Below, piece by piece: positions 39,828 through 48,815 of a stretch of 64,000 nt of DNA. The position numbers and the translations under genes were made by a program. Every line of letters begins with the position of its first letter. The stretch's first letter is position 1. Origin of the DNA: Bacteroidota bacterium (GTDB lineage Bacteria > Bacteroidota > Bacteroidia > AKYH767-A > OLB10); the NCBI GenBank assembly GCA_016722525.1, contig JADKJB010000013.1:1-64000 (forward strand), written 5' to 3'. The notes beneath the pieces were generated by a model that was not told the origin of the DNA, did no database searches, and worked only from the letters and a program-made list of their open reading frames with translations.

Positions 39828-40820
39828 ATGGCGAAGGGTAAATTTACAAAAGACACTTATTTGTATTGGTACGAGCAAATGTACCTGATGCGCAGGTTTG
39901 AAGAACGTGCAGGCCAACTTTATGGAATGCAAAAAATAAAGGGGTTTTGTCATTTATATATCGGACAGGAAGCGGTTCTTGCTGGAGCAATGACTGTCTT
40001 AAAAAAGGAAGACTCCATGATTACGGCCTATCGCGACCATGCTCATGCTCTCGCAAAAGGCATATCTGCAGATGCTGTAATGGCTGAGTTGTACGGTAAA
40101 ATTACTGGCTGCTCAAAAGGAAAAGGTGGTTCCATGCACATGTTTTCAAAACCGCATCGTTTTTTTGGCGGACATGGAATAGTAGGTGGGCAAATCCCTA
40201 TAGGTGCAGGTATCGCTTTTGCTGAAAAATATAATGACACTAAAAATGTTTGTGTTTGTTATATGGGTGATGGTGCGGTTCGACAAGGTGCCTTTCATGA
40301 AGCACTTAATATGGCTATGCTTTGGAAGCTGCCTGTAGTTTTTATTATTGAAAACAATAATTATGCTATGGGAACTTCTGTTGAAAGAACCAGTAATGTT
40401 ACTCAGCTTTTTAAGTTAGGTCTGGCTTATGATATGCCATCTGCTCCTGTTGATGGTATGAGTCCTGAAGCAGTACATGAAGCAATGGAAATTGCTGTGG
40501 AACGTGCCAGAAAAGGTGATGGACCTACACTTCTGGAAATGGAAACCTATCGCTACAAAGGACACTCCATGAGCGACCCTGCAAAATATCGCACCAAAGA
40601 AGAAGTTGAAAGTTATAAAGCGAAAGATCCGGTTGAAATAGTAAAACTTAAACTTTTTACTTCCAAATTTGCTACTGAATCTGATATTGAAGAAATAAAT
40701 AAACGTATCAATGCTATTGTTGAAGCTAGTGTAAAATTCGCTGAAGAATCGCCTTATCCCGATCCTGATGAGCTATTCAAAGACGTATACTCTGATGAAT
40801 ATCCTTACATAATCGAATAA
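39828..40820 (+). CDS. pdhA: Pyruvate dehydrogenase E1 component, alpha subunit
   Basis: A 330-aa protein from ATG 39828 (the TTG three bases earlier is less likely). Thiamine diphosphate motif: GDGAVRQGAFHEALN ending in NNNYA. GHGIVGGQIPIGAG and the phosphorylation-loop-like RYKGHSMSDPAKYRTKEE are typical of E1-alpha. Decarboxylates pyruvate and loads the E2 lipoyl arm. E2 follows 61 bp downstream; the E1-beta gene is not in the window. Confidence 0.95.
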   Translation: MAKGKFTKDTYLYWYEQMYLMRRFEERAGQLYGMQKIKGFCHLYIGQEAVLAGAMTVLKKEDSMITAYRDHAHALAKGISADAVMAELYGKITGCSKGKGGSMHMFSKPHRFFGGHGIVGGQIPIGAGIAFAEKYNDTKNVCVCYMGDGAVRQGAFHEALNMAMLWKLPVVFIIENNNYAMGTSVERTSNVTQLFKLGLAYDMPSAPVDGMSPEAVHEAMEIAVERARKGDGPTLLEMETYRYKGHSMSDPAKYRTKEEVESYKAKDPVEIVKLKLFTSKFATESDIEEINKRINAIVEASVKFAEESPYPDPDELFKDVYSDEYPYIIE

Positions 40821-40881
40821 TCTATTTTACATTAACGCGAATTAATCTATTCATCAAAGTGGCAATTATTAAATAAAAGTT

Positions 40882-42174
40882 ATGGCTGAATTAGTAAGAA
40901 TGCCTAAAATGTCAGATACAATGACTGAGGGTGTGTTGGCGAAGTCGCACAAAAATTTAGGTGACACTATAAAAACCGGTGAGTTAGTAGCTGAAATCGA
41001 AACCGACAAAGCAACTATGGAATTTGAATCGTTCCAGGAAGGTGTTTTGCTTTATAAAGGGGTTGAAGAAGGAAAATCGGCTCCTGTAAATGGTGTTCTG
41101 GCTATTCTTGGAAAAGCAGGAGAGGATTATAAAGCATTGTTGGAAGAAGAACTTTCTTCTAAATCTGCTGCTCCAGTTGTGGTAGCAAAAGAAGAAATAA
41201 AAGCAGTCGCTCCGGTAGCAAACGAAACAAAAGTTGCACCTCAAGCTGTTCCTGCAATTAAAAGCGCTTCTCCGTTATCTCATGCCACCAGCGCTGTTAA
41301 TGACGACTCTCGAATAAAAGCTTCTCCCTTAGCTAAAAAACTGGCGATTGACAAAGGTATCGATCTGGCAAAGATTATTGGAAGTGGTGAAAATGGCCGG
41401 GTAGTAAAAAGAGATATTGATTGGTTTAAGCAGGATTCTTTTGTAAATGCTCCAACTGTAATGGCGGGTGCAGTAACTACTGAGAGCTTTGAAGAGGTGC
41501 CCGTTTCGCAAATGCGAAAAACTATTGCCCGGCGATTGGCAGAGAGTAAATTTACGGCTCCTCATTTTTATCTTACAATGGAAATTAATATGGATCGTTG
41601 CATTGATGCACGTGAAAGTATTAATGCCGTTTCGGGAACAAAATTATCTTTTAATGATTTTGTGCTTAAAGCCACTGCATCTGCATTGCGCCAGCACCCT
41701 AAAGTAAATTCTTCATGGCTGGATGATCGTATTCGTTACAATCATCATATTCATATAGGCGTAGCCGTTGCTGTTGAAGACGGACTTTTAGTTCCTGTGG
41801 TGAGGTTTACCGACAGTAAAACACTCACTCAAATCAATGGTGAAGTAAAAGTTTATGCTCAGAAAGCCAAAGACAAAAAACTGCAACCTTCCGATTGGGA
41901 GGGAAATACTTTTACAATTTCAAATTTAGGAATGTTTGGAATTGACGAATTCACCGCTATCATTAATCCACCTGATGCTTGTATTCTTGCCGTAGGAGGA
42001 ATCAAAGAGACGGTGCTTTTCAGGAACGGACAAGCCATCCCAACTAGTATCATGAAAGTAACACTTAGCTGCGATCACAGAGTTGTAGATGGTGTAACCG
42101 GAGCAAAGTTTTTGCAAACGTTGAAAGGTTTTTTAGAAAACCCAATTGTATTACTTGGTCAGGGGGCAATTTAA
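40882..42174 (+). CDS. pdhC: Pyruvate dehydrogenase E2, dihydrolipoamide acetyltransferase
   Basis: A 430-aa E2. The lipoyl domain (residues 1-80) has the lipoylated Lys43 in ETDKATMEF; an Ala/Val-rich linker; the E1/E3-binding domain ASPLAKKLAIDKGIDLAKI (~148-185); then the catalytic domain ending in CDHRVVDGVTGA. It transfers the acetyl group to CoA. Terminated by the long hairpin at 42248-42293. Confidence 0.95.
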   Translation: MAELVRMPKMSDTMTEGVLAKSHKNLGDTIKTGELVAEIETDKATMEFESFQEGVLLYKGVEEGKSAPVNGVLAILGKAGEDYKALLEEELSSKSAAPVVVAKEEIKAVAPVANETKVAPQAVPAIKSASPLSHATSAVNDDSRIKASPLAKKLAIDKGIDLAKIIGSGENGRVVKRDIDWFKQDSFVNAPTVMAGAVTTESFEEVPVSQMRKTIARRLAESKFTAPHFYLTMEINMDRCIDARESINAVSGTKLSFNDFVLKATASALRQHPKVNSSWLDDRIRYNHHIHIGVAVAVEDGLLVPVVRFTDSKTLTQINGEVKVYAQKAKDKKLQPSDWEGNTFTISNLGMFGIDEFTAIINPPDACILAVGGIKETVLFRNGQAIPTSIMKVTLSCDHRVVDGVTGAKFLQTLKGFLENPIVLLGQGAI

Positions 42175-42247
42175 GGGATCCTATTTGTATTTCAATTTTT
42201 TATTTTGTAATGCAGAATTCATTTGTTGAAAAAATCTCTAATTAATA

Positions 42248-42293
42248 AAAATAGAAAAAGGGCTGTTGATTTCAACAGCCCTTTTTCTATTTT
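42248..42293. terminator. Bidirectional terminator between pdhC and OmpA gene
   Basis: A perfect 22-bp inverted repeat (arms 42248-42269 and 42272-42293) with only two unpaired bases between, containing GGGCTGTTGA and flanked by A and T runs. It ends both converging genes; the OmpA-type stop is at 42302. Confidence 0.92.
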
Positions 42294-42301
42294 TATTAGA
42301 C

Positions 42302-43762
42302 TTAATAAGAAGTCTTCAATTCTACTCTTCTGTTTTTTGCACGACCTATTGAAGTCTTATTATCGGCAATTGGTTTTGTTTCACCAAAACCGGTAGCAGT
42401 GAGCCTGGATTCCATGATGCCTTTACTCATCAGGTAGGTTTTTACTGATTCCGTGCGTTTTTGTGAAAGCGTTATGTTGTAATCATCTTCGCCCTGGCTA
42501 TCGGTATGACCTTCTATTATTAGATTTGCCGCTTCATATCTTTTCAGTATTTCTGATAATTCATCCAATTGAACCAATGATGCAACTTTAAGTTTGTCAC
42601 TGTTTGTTTCGAAGAATATTTTACTTGCAATTTGAGTTATCTTTTTTACATCTTCTTTGGTAATCTCAGGACAACCTTTGTTGCCAATAGTTCCTTTAAC
42701 TGCAGGGCAGCGATCTTCGTTGTCAGCTACACCGTCACCATCTGTATCAGAGCAACCTTTAAGTGCAGCAATACCTGCTTTATCAGGGCACAAATCATCT
42801 TCGTTAACAATGCCGTCTTTATCATTATCCATAGGACATCCCGAGGCATCCACTTTGTACTCGGATTTGGTGTTTGGACATTTGTCATCCAAATCGGCAA
42901 TACCATCATTATCAGCATCAGGACAACCTTTTAGTGTGGCAGAACCCGCAATATCAGGACAACGATCTGATTTATCAGCAATTCCATCAGCATCTTTATC
43001 AGGGCAGCCTTTTAGTGAGGTAATTCCTGCGGCATCCGGGCATTCATCTACATAATCAGCAATGCCATCTTTATCCTTATCAAGCGGACAACCGTTTTTA
43101 TCGACACCAATACCAGGAGGAGTATCAGGACATTTATCATTTCGGTCTGCTATACCATCTTTATCAGCATCTCTTTTCTTTCCTGCATTAAAAGTAAAAC
43201 CGACTGTGTGAAGAAGATATGCATCATTTCTATTTTCTTCAACACCATCTTTATTATCATTGGTTGAATAGAGAAACATTTCCTGAATATTTAACATTAC
43301 ATTTGGGCTCAATTGAACATTAAAACCACCTCCAACGGAGGGCGCTGCATAATCGATTTTGCTTTTATCTTTTACTGTCGGATTGTCTGCAAATAGCAAG
43401 GCTCCGGCTCCCGCAAATATGTATGGCCGGAACGAATACTGTGGTCCTAATAAATTGAAACGTAGATTCAGCGTGACTGTTGACAATCCTGAGTGGAATT
43501 TTGATGAATCTTTAACATATCCTACCTCCCCCTTTGTAAATAGTAAATTCGCATCCAGATGACTCCCAATATATCGGGAAAAAGAAAGTCCGCCAAAACC
43601 ATAAAATGGCATATCGGTTTTGTAAAAACCGTTTCCTAGATCACCATTATACTGTTGTGCTCCTCCATGAAATCCTATGTTCCATTTTTTATCTATTGTT
43701 TGTGCATTTGTAATTATTGGAATCATAAATAATATACAAAGTAGTTGTATCAGTTTTTTCAT
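42302..43762 (-). CDS. OmpA-family protein with TSP type-3 repeats
   Basis: A 486-aa protein. A signal peptide (MKKLIQLLCILFMIPIITNAQ) and a beta-barrel domain to residue ~195 are followed by about seven calcium-binding thrombospondin type-3 repeats (DKDGIADRNDKCPDT type) to residue ~365, then a C-terminal OmpA peptidoglycan-binding domain with IIEGHTDSQGEDDYNITLSQKR. It links the outer membrane to the cell wall. Such OmpA-TSP3 proteins are common in Bacteroidetes. Confidence 0.93.
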   Translation of the reverse strand: MKKLIQLLCILFMIPIITNAQTIDKKWNIGFHGGAQQYNGDLGNGFYKTDMPFYGFGGLSFSRYIGSHLDANLLFTKGEVGYVKDSSKFHSGLSTVTLNLRFNLLGPQYSFRPYIFAGAGALLFADNPTVKDKSKIDYAAPSVGGGFNVQLSPNVMLNIQEMFLYSTNDNKDGVEENRNDAYLLHTVGFTFNAGKKRDADKDGIADRNDKCPDTPPGIGVDKNGCPLDKDKDGIADYVDECPDAAGITSLKGCPDKDADGIADKSDRCPDIAGSATLKGCPDADNDGIADLDDKCPNTKSEYKVDASGCPMDNDKDGIVNEDDLCPDKAGIAALKGCSDTDGDGVADNEDRCPAVKGTIGNKGCPEITKEDVKKITQIASKIFFETNSDKLKVASLVQLDELSEILKRYEAANLIIEGHTDSQGEDDYNITLSQKRTESVKTYLMSKGIMESRLTATGFGETKPIADNKTSIGRAKNRRVELKTSY

Positions 43763-44053
43763 CTTAATTAATTTTAGTTTATATTTGTTTTGTAGCTATT
43801 TAAATTTATTTTGTTGTTAAGTAATTTTTTGATGCTTTTTAAAATTCTTAAGAGGGATAGTCTCCTCGAATAAATTTTCTAAAGCAGCATTTTAATTGAA
43901 CTGATTCTTAGTTTACAATCGTTACTGATTTTATTTTATTGACTCATACATATGCAAATGTTGCTTATGAGTATTTCTAGTCCTGAATAGTTTTACTTTG
44001 AACCGACATTGTTGCTGCTAATGCACAATAATTTATTAAAACAACTGTGTTAG
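43763..44053. other. Intergenic region upstream of OmpA gene
   Basis: AT-rich, with no convincing open frame or hairpin. It must hold the promoter of the OmpA gene; no clear TAnnTTTG box was picked. Confidence 0.6.
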
Positions 44054-44173
44054 TTAGCTACATTGTCCCAGCAGAACCCATATAACAATAAACACGACAA
44101 TCATACCAAAGCAACCGCCCCCTATTTTGCTTGCACCATAACCTGCTATTAAACCTTTGAAGAGCGTATTCAT
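44054..44173 (-). CDS. Small hypothetical membrane protein, 39 aa
   Basis: ATG at 44173, TAA at 44054. The peptide starts MNTLFKGLIAGYGASKIGGG, then a single hydrophobic helix (CFGMIVVFIVIWVLLG) and ends QCS. The Gly/Ala-rich amphipathic start before one helix looks like a real small membrane protein. It sits alone in an otherwise empty 760-bp gap. Function unknown. Confidence 0.55.
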   Translation of the reverse strand: MNTLFKGLIAGYGASKIGGGCFGMIVVFIVIWVLLGQCS

Positions 44174-44522
44174 TGACCATTTTAGATTGGGATAGGCATT
44201 AAATGTGCCATACTGTTTTTAAGGTGTTATGAGGGATTGCTATGGAAATAATACAAGAATTGGGAAATTTTAACCTCGATTTGGGCAAATATTGATTTTA
44301 GTGAATAGTAAAAAGTTCTTTGTAAATTCGAAAAATAGAATTGCATTGATTTAGAAAATCACTTAACTTTTAATTTGAAAGATTGAGAATCTGAATCCGA
44401 ATTTTAAAAAAAGTACATATTTTAATTATAAATATACTAAAAAATCAGAACCTGAACTTTATTGTTTTTATTACAAAAGTAAAATTGATACTAAAAACAC
44501 TTACCCATTAGTCTCAGTTAGG
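44174..44522. other. Intergenic region behind the histidine kinase
   Basis: AT-rich, with no gene recognised on either strand and no strong terminator for the kinase that ends at 44523. Confidence 0.6.
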
Positions 44523-45954
44523 TTATGTTATTGGAATATAAATATCGAATATGGCTCCTTTGTTAAGTTCCCCAGTCGCAATGACTTTACCATGATGATT
44601 ATCCACAATTTTTTTGACAATCGCAAGTCCGATACCTGTACCGGATGTTTTTTGTATGTGGGGAAGACGCTTAAATACTTCAAATATACGATCATTGAAA
44701 TCGGGTTCAAATCCAATTCCGTTATCTACAATGCGTAAATGACAGTATTCTTTATCAGGAGAAAGTTTTAATTGATTAATATGACCAGGATTCAACTTAC
44801 TTGAAGTAATTAGTATATAGGGATTAGTATTTGGATTCGAAAATTTTAAAGAATTTTCTAGAAGATTGTGTAGCAATTGATGAAATTGAAAAACAATTAC
44901 TTTAGCCTTACACAAACAATTTACTTTAATGGTTGCATTTTTTGAGGCAATTAGTGATTTAAATTCTACTAAAACATTTTCAATAATTTTGTTGAGGTCC
45001 GTTTCTATTAATTCCCCAACTACATTATTGATGTTTGAATAGGCAAGTAAATCAATCATTAATTTTTGCATATGCAAAGCCGTATGTTCAAGTCTACTCA
45101 ATAAATCTTTTCCTTTAACAGAGAGATTATGCTGTTCGTCCGAGATAATGCGAGAAGTAAATACTTGTATTTTTCGTAACGGTTCTTGCAAATCATGACT
45201 TGAAATGAAATTAAATGATTCCAACTCCTTGTAGGCTTTTAAAAGCTCTGTAGCTCGTTTTTCCTTTTCAATATTCTGAAAAGCCAGTTCTTTATTTGCG
45301 ATGGCTAATTCTGCCGCACGATTTTCCTTTTCATGATTCTGAAAAGCCAGTTCCTGGTTTTGCAATCGTTAATTCTGCGGCACGATTTTCTTTCTCTTGA
45401 TTCTGGAAAGCCAGTTCTTTATTTGCGATAACTAATTCTGCGGCACGATTTTCCTTTTCAATATTCTGAAAAGCCAGTTCTTTATTTGCGATGGCTAATT
45501 CTGCGGCACGATTTTCCTTTTCATGATTCTGAAAAGCCAGTTCCTGGTTTGCAATCGTTAATTCTGCTGCACGATTTTCTTTTTCCTGGTTTTGAAAAGC
45601 CAGTTCTTTATTTGCTAGTATTAATTCTGCGGCACGATTTTCCTTTTCGTGATTTTGAAAAGCCAGTTCTTTATTTGCTAGTATTAATTCTGCGGCACGA
45701 TTTTCCTTTTCGTGATTCTGAAAAGCCAGTTCTTTATTTGCTAGTATTAATTCTGCGGCACGATTTTCCTTTTCGTGATTTTGAAAATCAAGTTCTTTAT
45801 TAGCGATGGCTAGTTCTGCAGCTCGATTTTCCTTTTCCTGATTCTGAAAAGCCAGTTCCTGGTTTGCAATCGTTAATTCTGCCGCACGATTTTCTTTTTC
45901 CTGGTTTTGAAAAGCCAGTTCCTGGTTTGCGATTTTTAGTTTCTTTTCATACAT
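44523..45954 (-). CDS. Histidine kinase with eleven 21-residue coiled-coil repeats, one frameshift
   Basis: Start at 45954. Residues ~11-241 are eleven copies of a 21-residue unit (ELAFQNQEKENRAAELTIANQ type), i.e. three heptads each, forming a long charged coiled coil. Then HisKA with FISSHDLQEPL (His ~253), N box LLHNLLENSLKFS, G1 DNGIGFE and G2 SGTGIGLAIVKK. The frame breaks in unit 9 because of one extra base in the T4 run 45358-45361; other units have TTT in that place, which is direct internal evidence for an insertion. Corrected: 476 aa. There is no sensor, PAS or membrane domain, so it is a soluble kinase. The CheY-like regulator lies just upstream. Confidence 0.9.
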
Positions 45955-45969
45955 AAAAATCCATTTCCC

Positions 45970-46422
45970 CTAATCAAACAGTAAGACGAAATTATTTTTT
46001 GGAGGTTGTGGTTTTTGCCACATTTCAAGAACAAGTATGGTTTCAATAGCCTTTATTAAAAGCTGAAATGATCGGGGTTTGCAAATATAATGATTTGCTC
46101 CCTGAATGTAAGATTGCTCTACTGAACTAGTATTTGCTGTTGTAGAAAATATAACAATAGGAATATTTTTTAATTTTGGTGTTGCTCTGATTTCTTTCAA
46201 ACAATCTAAGCCATTTTTACGTGGCATGTTCAAATCCAAAAATATAACATGAGGAGGTGGTGGTTCAATTACCGCATCTAGCTGATTCATCAATTCAAAG
46301 CCATCATTTAAAAGTGTGAGTTCACTTGGAATTGCTATTTGGAATAAGGCGTCTTTAAAAAGCATGCGATCGTATGCATCATCATCTGCAAGGAATATAT
46401 TTTGAATTTTAGTAGGATCCAT
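45970..46422 (-). CDS. CheY-like response regulator
   Basis: A 150-aa single receiver domain: acidic pocket LADDD (Asp13, Asp14), phospho-acceptor Asp63 in FLDLNMPRKNG, and Lys115 in CKPRS. The insertion EPPPPHV before the acceptor strand is typical of Rcp1-like regulators paired with phytochrome-type or HisKA kinases. No output domain. It is transcribed ahead of the coiled-coil kinase with a 15-bp gap, so they form a pair. Confidence 0.92.
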   Translation of the reverse strand: MDPTKIQNIFLADDDAYDRMLFKDALFQIAIPSELTLLNDGFELMNQLDAVIEPPPPHVIFLDLNMPRKNGLDCLKEIRATPKLKNIPIVIFSTTANTSSVEQSYIQGANHYICKPRSFQLLIKAIETILVLEMWQKPQPPKNNFVLLFD

Positions 46423-46754
46423 AGTTTAATTATTCGATTCATTGATTACTATAGAAACTAGAGAAATTTCACAGATTTATCACTTATTTTGTCAATCCGA
46501 TTTGATAATATATTTTTCTAATAGGAAATATAGGATCGTTGATGAGTAAAGGTACACTAATTTGTAGTAGTGCTTACGTATTCGCGAAATTATTTATACT
46601 CGACCCTGGACCTATTTTGAATAGGGGGAGTTGATTTTGAACAGTTTAGAAAATAGAATCAAAAACTTGATAGAAATAGATTTGTTTTTTGAAATTAACT
46701 ATTTATTAGGTTATTACTTTTGTGGTAAGCTATTTTCATTTTTAGGTTTTGTAT
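46423..46754. other. Intergenic region
   Basis: AT-rich and without a supported gene. It contains a small hairpin CCTATT-TTG-AATAGG (46611-46625). Confidence 0.55.
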
Positions 46755-47378
46755 TCATATTTCTTTTTGTTTTAAATAGCCAATAATAAATATGATGGAA
46801 GTTGCTACAGCAACAAATAGAAATATATATTCAACTTGATTCACTAAATGTGGGAATTGTTTTCCAAGTAAAAATCCAAGTGGAATTAGAGTCCATACCC
46901 AGATCAAAGCACCTAAAACGTTGTAAAGATTAAATTTCAAGAAATTTATTTCGGTTACCCCTGCCATGATAGGAGCGAAGGTTCTGACTATTGGTAAAAA
47001 TCTTCCCATTATCAGTGCTGCACCGCCGTATTTGTGAAAATAATCTCTTGTTAATTCCAAATGCTTCTTTTTAAAAAACAACGAATCCTTTCTTGTAAAT
47101 AAATTTTTCCCAAAATACTTTCCGGTGGCGTAACCAGTGATGTTTCCTAGTATAGCAACTATAGTGGCACTGATGAGTAAAAGGAAAATATTTACATCAA
47201 AATTATCAGTACTGCAAAGCAATCCGGCAGTAAGCAACAGCGCATCTCCAGGAAAAATAAATCCAAAAAACAAACCTGTTTCCGCAAATATTATTGCGAG
47301 TAAGAGTGTTAACCCTCCATAGGCTATTAATTTTTCGGAATCAAGCAGAATTTCAAAGAATTCTTTGATATTTTCCAT
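46755..47378 (-). CDS. DedA-family membrane protein
   Basis: A 207-aa protein with about five hydrophobic segments. DedA signatures: FAETGLFFGFIFPGDALLLTAG near the start and FHKYGGAALIMGRFLPIVRTFAPIMAGV in the middle (conserved GRF.P..R). DedA proteins act in membrane lipid flipping and proton-motive-force homeostasis. It follows the TerC-family gene by 3 bp. Confidence 0.93.
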   Translation of the reverse strand: MENIKEFFEILLDSEKLIAYGGLTLLLAIIFAETGLFFGFIFPGDALLLTAGLLCSTDNFDVNIFLLLISATIVAILGNITGYATGKYFGKNLFTRKDSLFFKKKHLELTRDYFHKYGGAALIMGRFLPIVRTFAPIMAGVTEINFLKFNLYNVLGALIWVWTLIPLGFLLGKQFPHLVNQVEYIFLFVAVATSIIFIIGYLKQKEI

Positions 47379-47381
47379 AAG

Positions 47382-48296
47382 TTATTTCTTTTTAATAATT
47401 AGTGATGCAGCTATACTGGTTAGAAGCAAACCTAAAACAACAAAAAGAGCATATTCAATTGGTATTTTGTAAACGTCTGAGAATACCATTTTTAACCCAA
47501 TAAAAATCAATATAAATGATAAACCGATATGCAAGTAACGAAATAGGTTAATCATGCCTGATAACGAGAAGTACAAGGAGCGAAGCCCTAAAATGGCAAA
47601 CACATTTGATGTAAATACAATGAAGGTATCAGTTGTAATAGCTAGAATTGCCGGTATGGAGTCAACAGCAAAAATTAAATCTGTTAGCTCTATAAAAACA
47701 AGAACAATGAAAAGTGGCGTTGCTGCCCATACTCCGGTTTTAAGCTTCACAAAAAACTTATCATCATGATATTCTGCTGTAACAGGAATCAATTTTTTTA
47801 CTAATTTGATGACAGGGTTTTTGTCCGGCTCCAGTTTTTTATCCTTCTGAAATAACATCTTAACTCCCGAAACAATTATTATAGCACCAAACACGTAGAT
47901 GATCCAATGGAATTTTGTTATAAGTGCTACACCAGCAAAGATGAATATTATACGCATCACCAAAGCCCCAAGAATTCCCCAAAACAATACCTTATGTTGA
48001 TACAAAGCGGGTACCTGAAAGTAGGAAAATATCAAAATAAATATGAATAAATTATCAACACTTAAGGATAATTCAATTACGTAACCGGTTAAAAACTCTA
48101 TTGATTTGTCCGGACCTTTCCAAAAATACACTATCAAACCAAAGATCATCGCAAGTCCAATCCAAACGAAAGTCCAGGAAAGAGATTCTTTGAAAGATAC
48201 TACGTGCGATTTTCGATGAAATACACCAAGGTCTAGCGCTAGCATAACCCCTACAAAAAGTGAAAATCCGATCCAAAAATAAAGTTCTGTTGTCAT
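47382..48296 (-). CDS. TerC/Alx-family integral membrane protein
   Basis: A 304-aa protein of about eight to nine helices. Family motifs: ELSLSVDNLFIFILIF and VFIELTDLIFAVDSIPAILAI, with membrane acidic residues thought to bind metal; GLRSLYFSLSGM is conserved in Alx/TerC. Probably exports manganese or another metal and shares an operon with dedA. A 16-bp inverted repeat lies just upstream at 48314-48351. Confidence 0.92.
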   Translation of the reverse strand: MTTELYFWIGFSLFVGVMLALDLGVFHRKSHVVSFKESLSWTFVWIGLAMIFGLIVYFWKGPDKSIEFLTGYVIELSLSVDNLFIFILIFSYFQVPALYQHKVLFWGILGALVMRIIFIFAGVALITKFHWIIYVFGAIIIVSGVKMLFQKDKKLEPDKNPVIKLVKKLIPVTAEYHDDKFFVKLKTGVWAATPLFIVLVFIELTDLIFAVDSIPAILAITTDTFIVFTSNVFAILGLRSLYFSLSGMINLFRYLHIGLSFILIFIGLKMVFSDVYKIPIEYALFVVLGLLLTSIAASLIIKKK

Positions 48297-48313
48297 TAAT
48301 AAAATAATTTAAA

Positions 48314-48351
48314 TTCAATAATTTGCATGATTTAACATGCAAATTATTGAA
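48314..48351. promoter_or_regulatory. 16-bp perfect inverted repeat upstream of terC-like gene
   Basis: TTCAATAATTTGCATG and its exact reverse complement around a 6-base ATTTAA, 18 bp before the ATG at 48296. Too AT-rich for a strong terminator. It may be a 5'-UTR hairpin or an operator; which cannot be told from one copy. Confidence 0.5.
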
Positions 48352-48407
48352 TGAGTGTTAACTGTAAGGTTGGTGTTTTAACGCTTCATTGGTGTAGAAG
48401 CACTAAA

Positions 48408-48435
48408 AAATAGCAATTTGTGAAAATTGCTATTT
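48408..48435 (-). terminator. Terminator after zinc-ribbon gene
   Basis: A 12-bp stem AAATAGCAATTT / AAATTGCTATTT with a 4-base loop, followed on the minus strand by TTTTTT. It lies 55 bp past the stop at 48490. Confidence 0.7.
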
Positions 48436-48489
48436 GTGAAATGGAAAGCTGTTTTCTGTTTTCGATTGTATAGTTTCCAATAAATAAAA

Positions 48490-48780
48490 TTAAAAATCAA
48501 ACAAATCACCTAAAAAGGATTTCCGTTTTCTATTACCATAATATTTATCATCATCATACTTGCGAGGCTTTTCGTAATATCTTTCTGGAGGAGCTGTATT
48601 TTCACGGCTACTATTCTCTTTTCGACTTTCACCCGAAATGGAATCACCGGAAGATTTCTCGATAATTTTATCCAGTTCACCTCTATCGAGCCAAACACCT
48701 CGGCATTTTGGACAATAATCAATTTCAATACCTGCTCGGTCACTCATTTTGAGTTCTGTACTACACGATGGACATATCAT
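48490..48780 (-). CDS. TFIIB-type zinc-ribbon protein
   Basis: A 96-aa protein. A zf-TFIIB domain at residues 1-42 with zinc cysteines in MICPSCSTEL and YCPKCRGVWLDRGELDKI; then a Ser/Glu-rich linker and a basic, Tyr-rich tail ending in KRKSFLGDLFDF. Such proteins are common, small and of unknown role. Confidence 0.9.
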   Translation of the reverse strand: MICPSCSTELKMSDRAGIEIDYCPKCRGVWLDRGELDKIIEKSSGDSISGESRKENSSRENTAPPERYYEKPRKYDDDKYYGNRKRKSFLGDLFDF

Positions 48781-48815
48781 GGCAAATATCTTTTTATTTA
48801 ATGTTTAAAATTATT

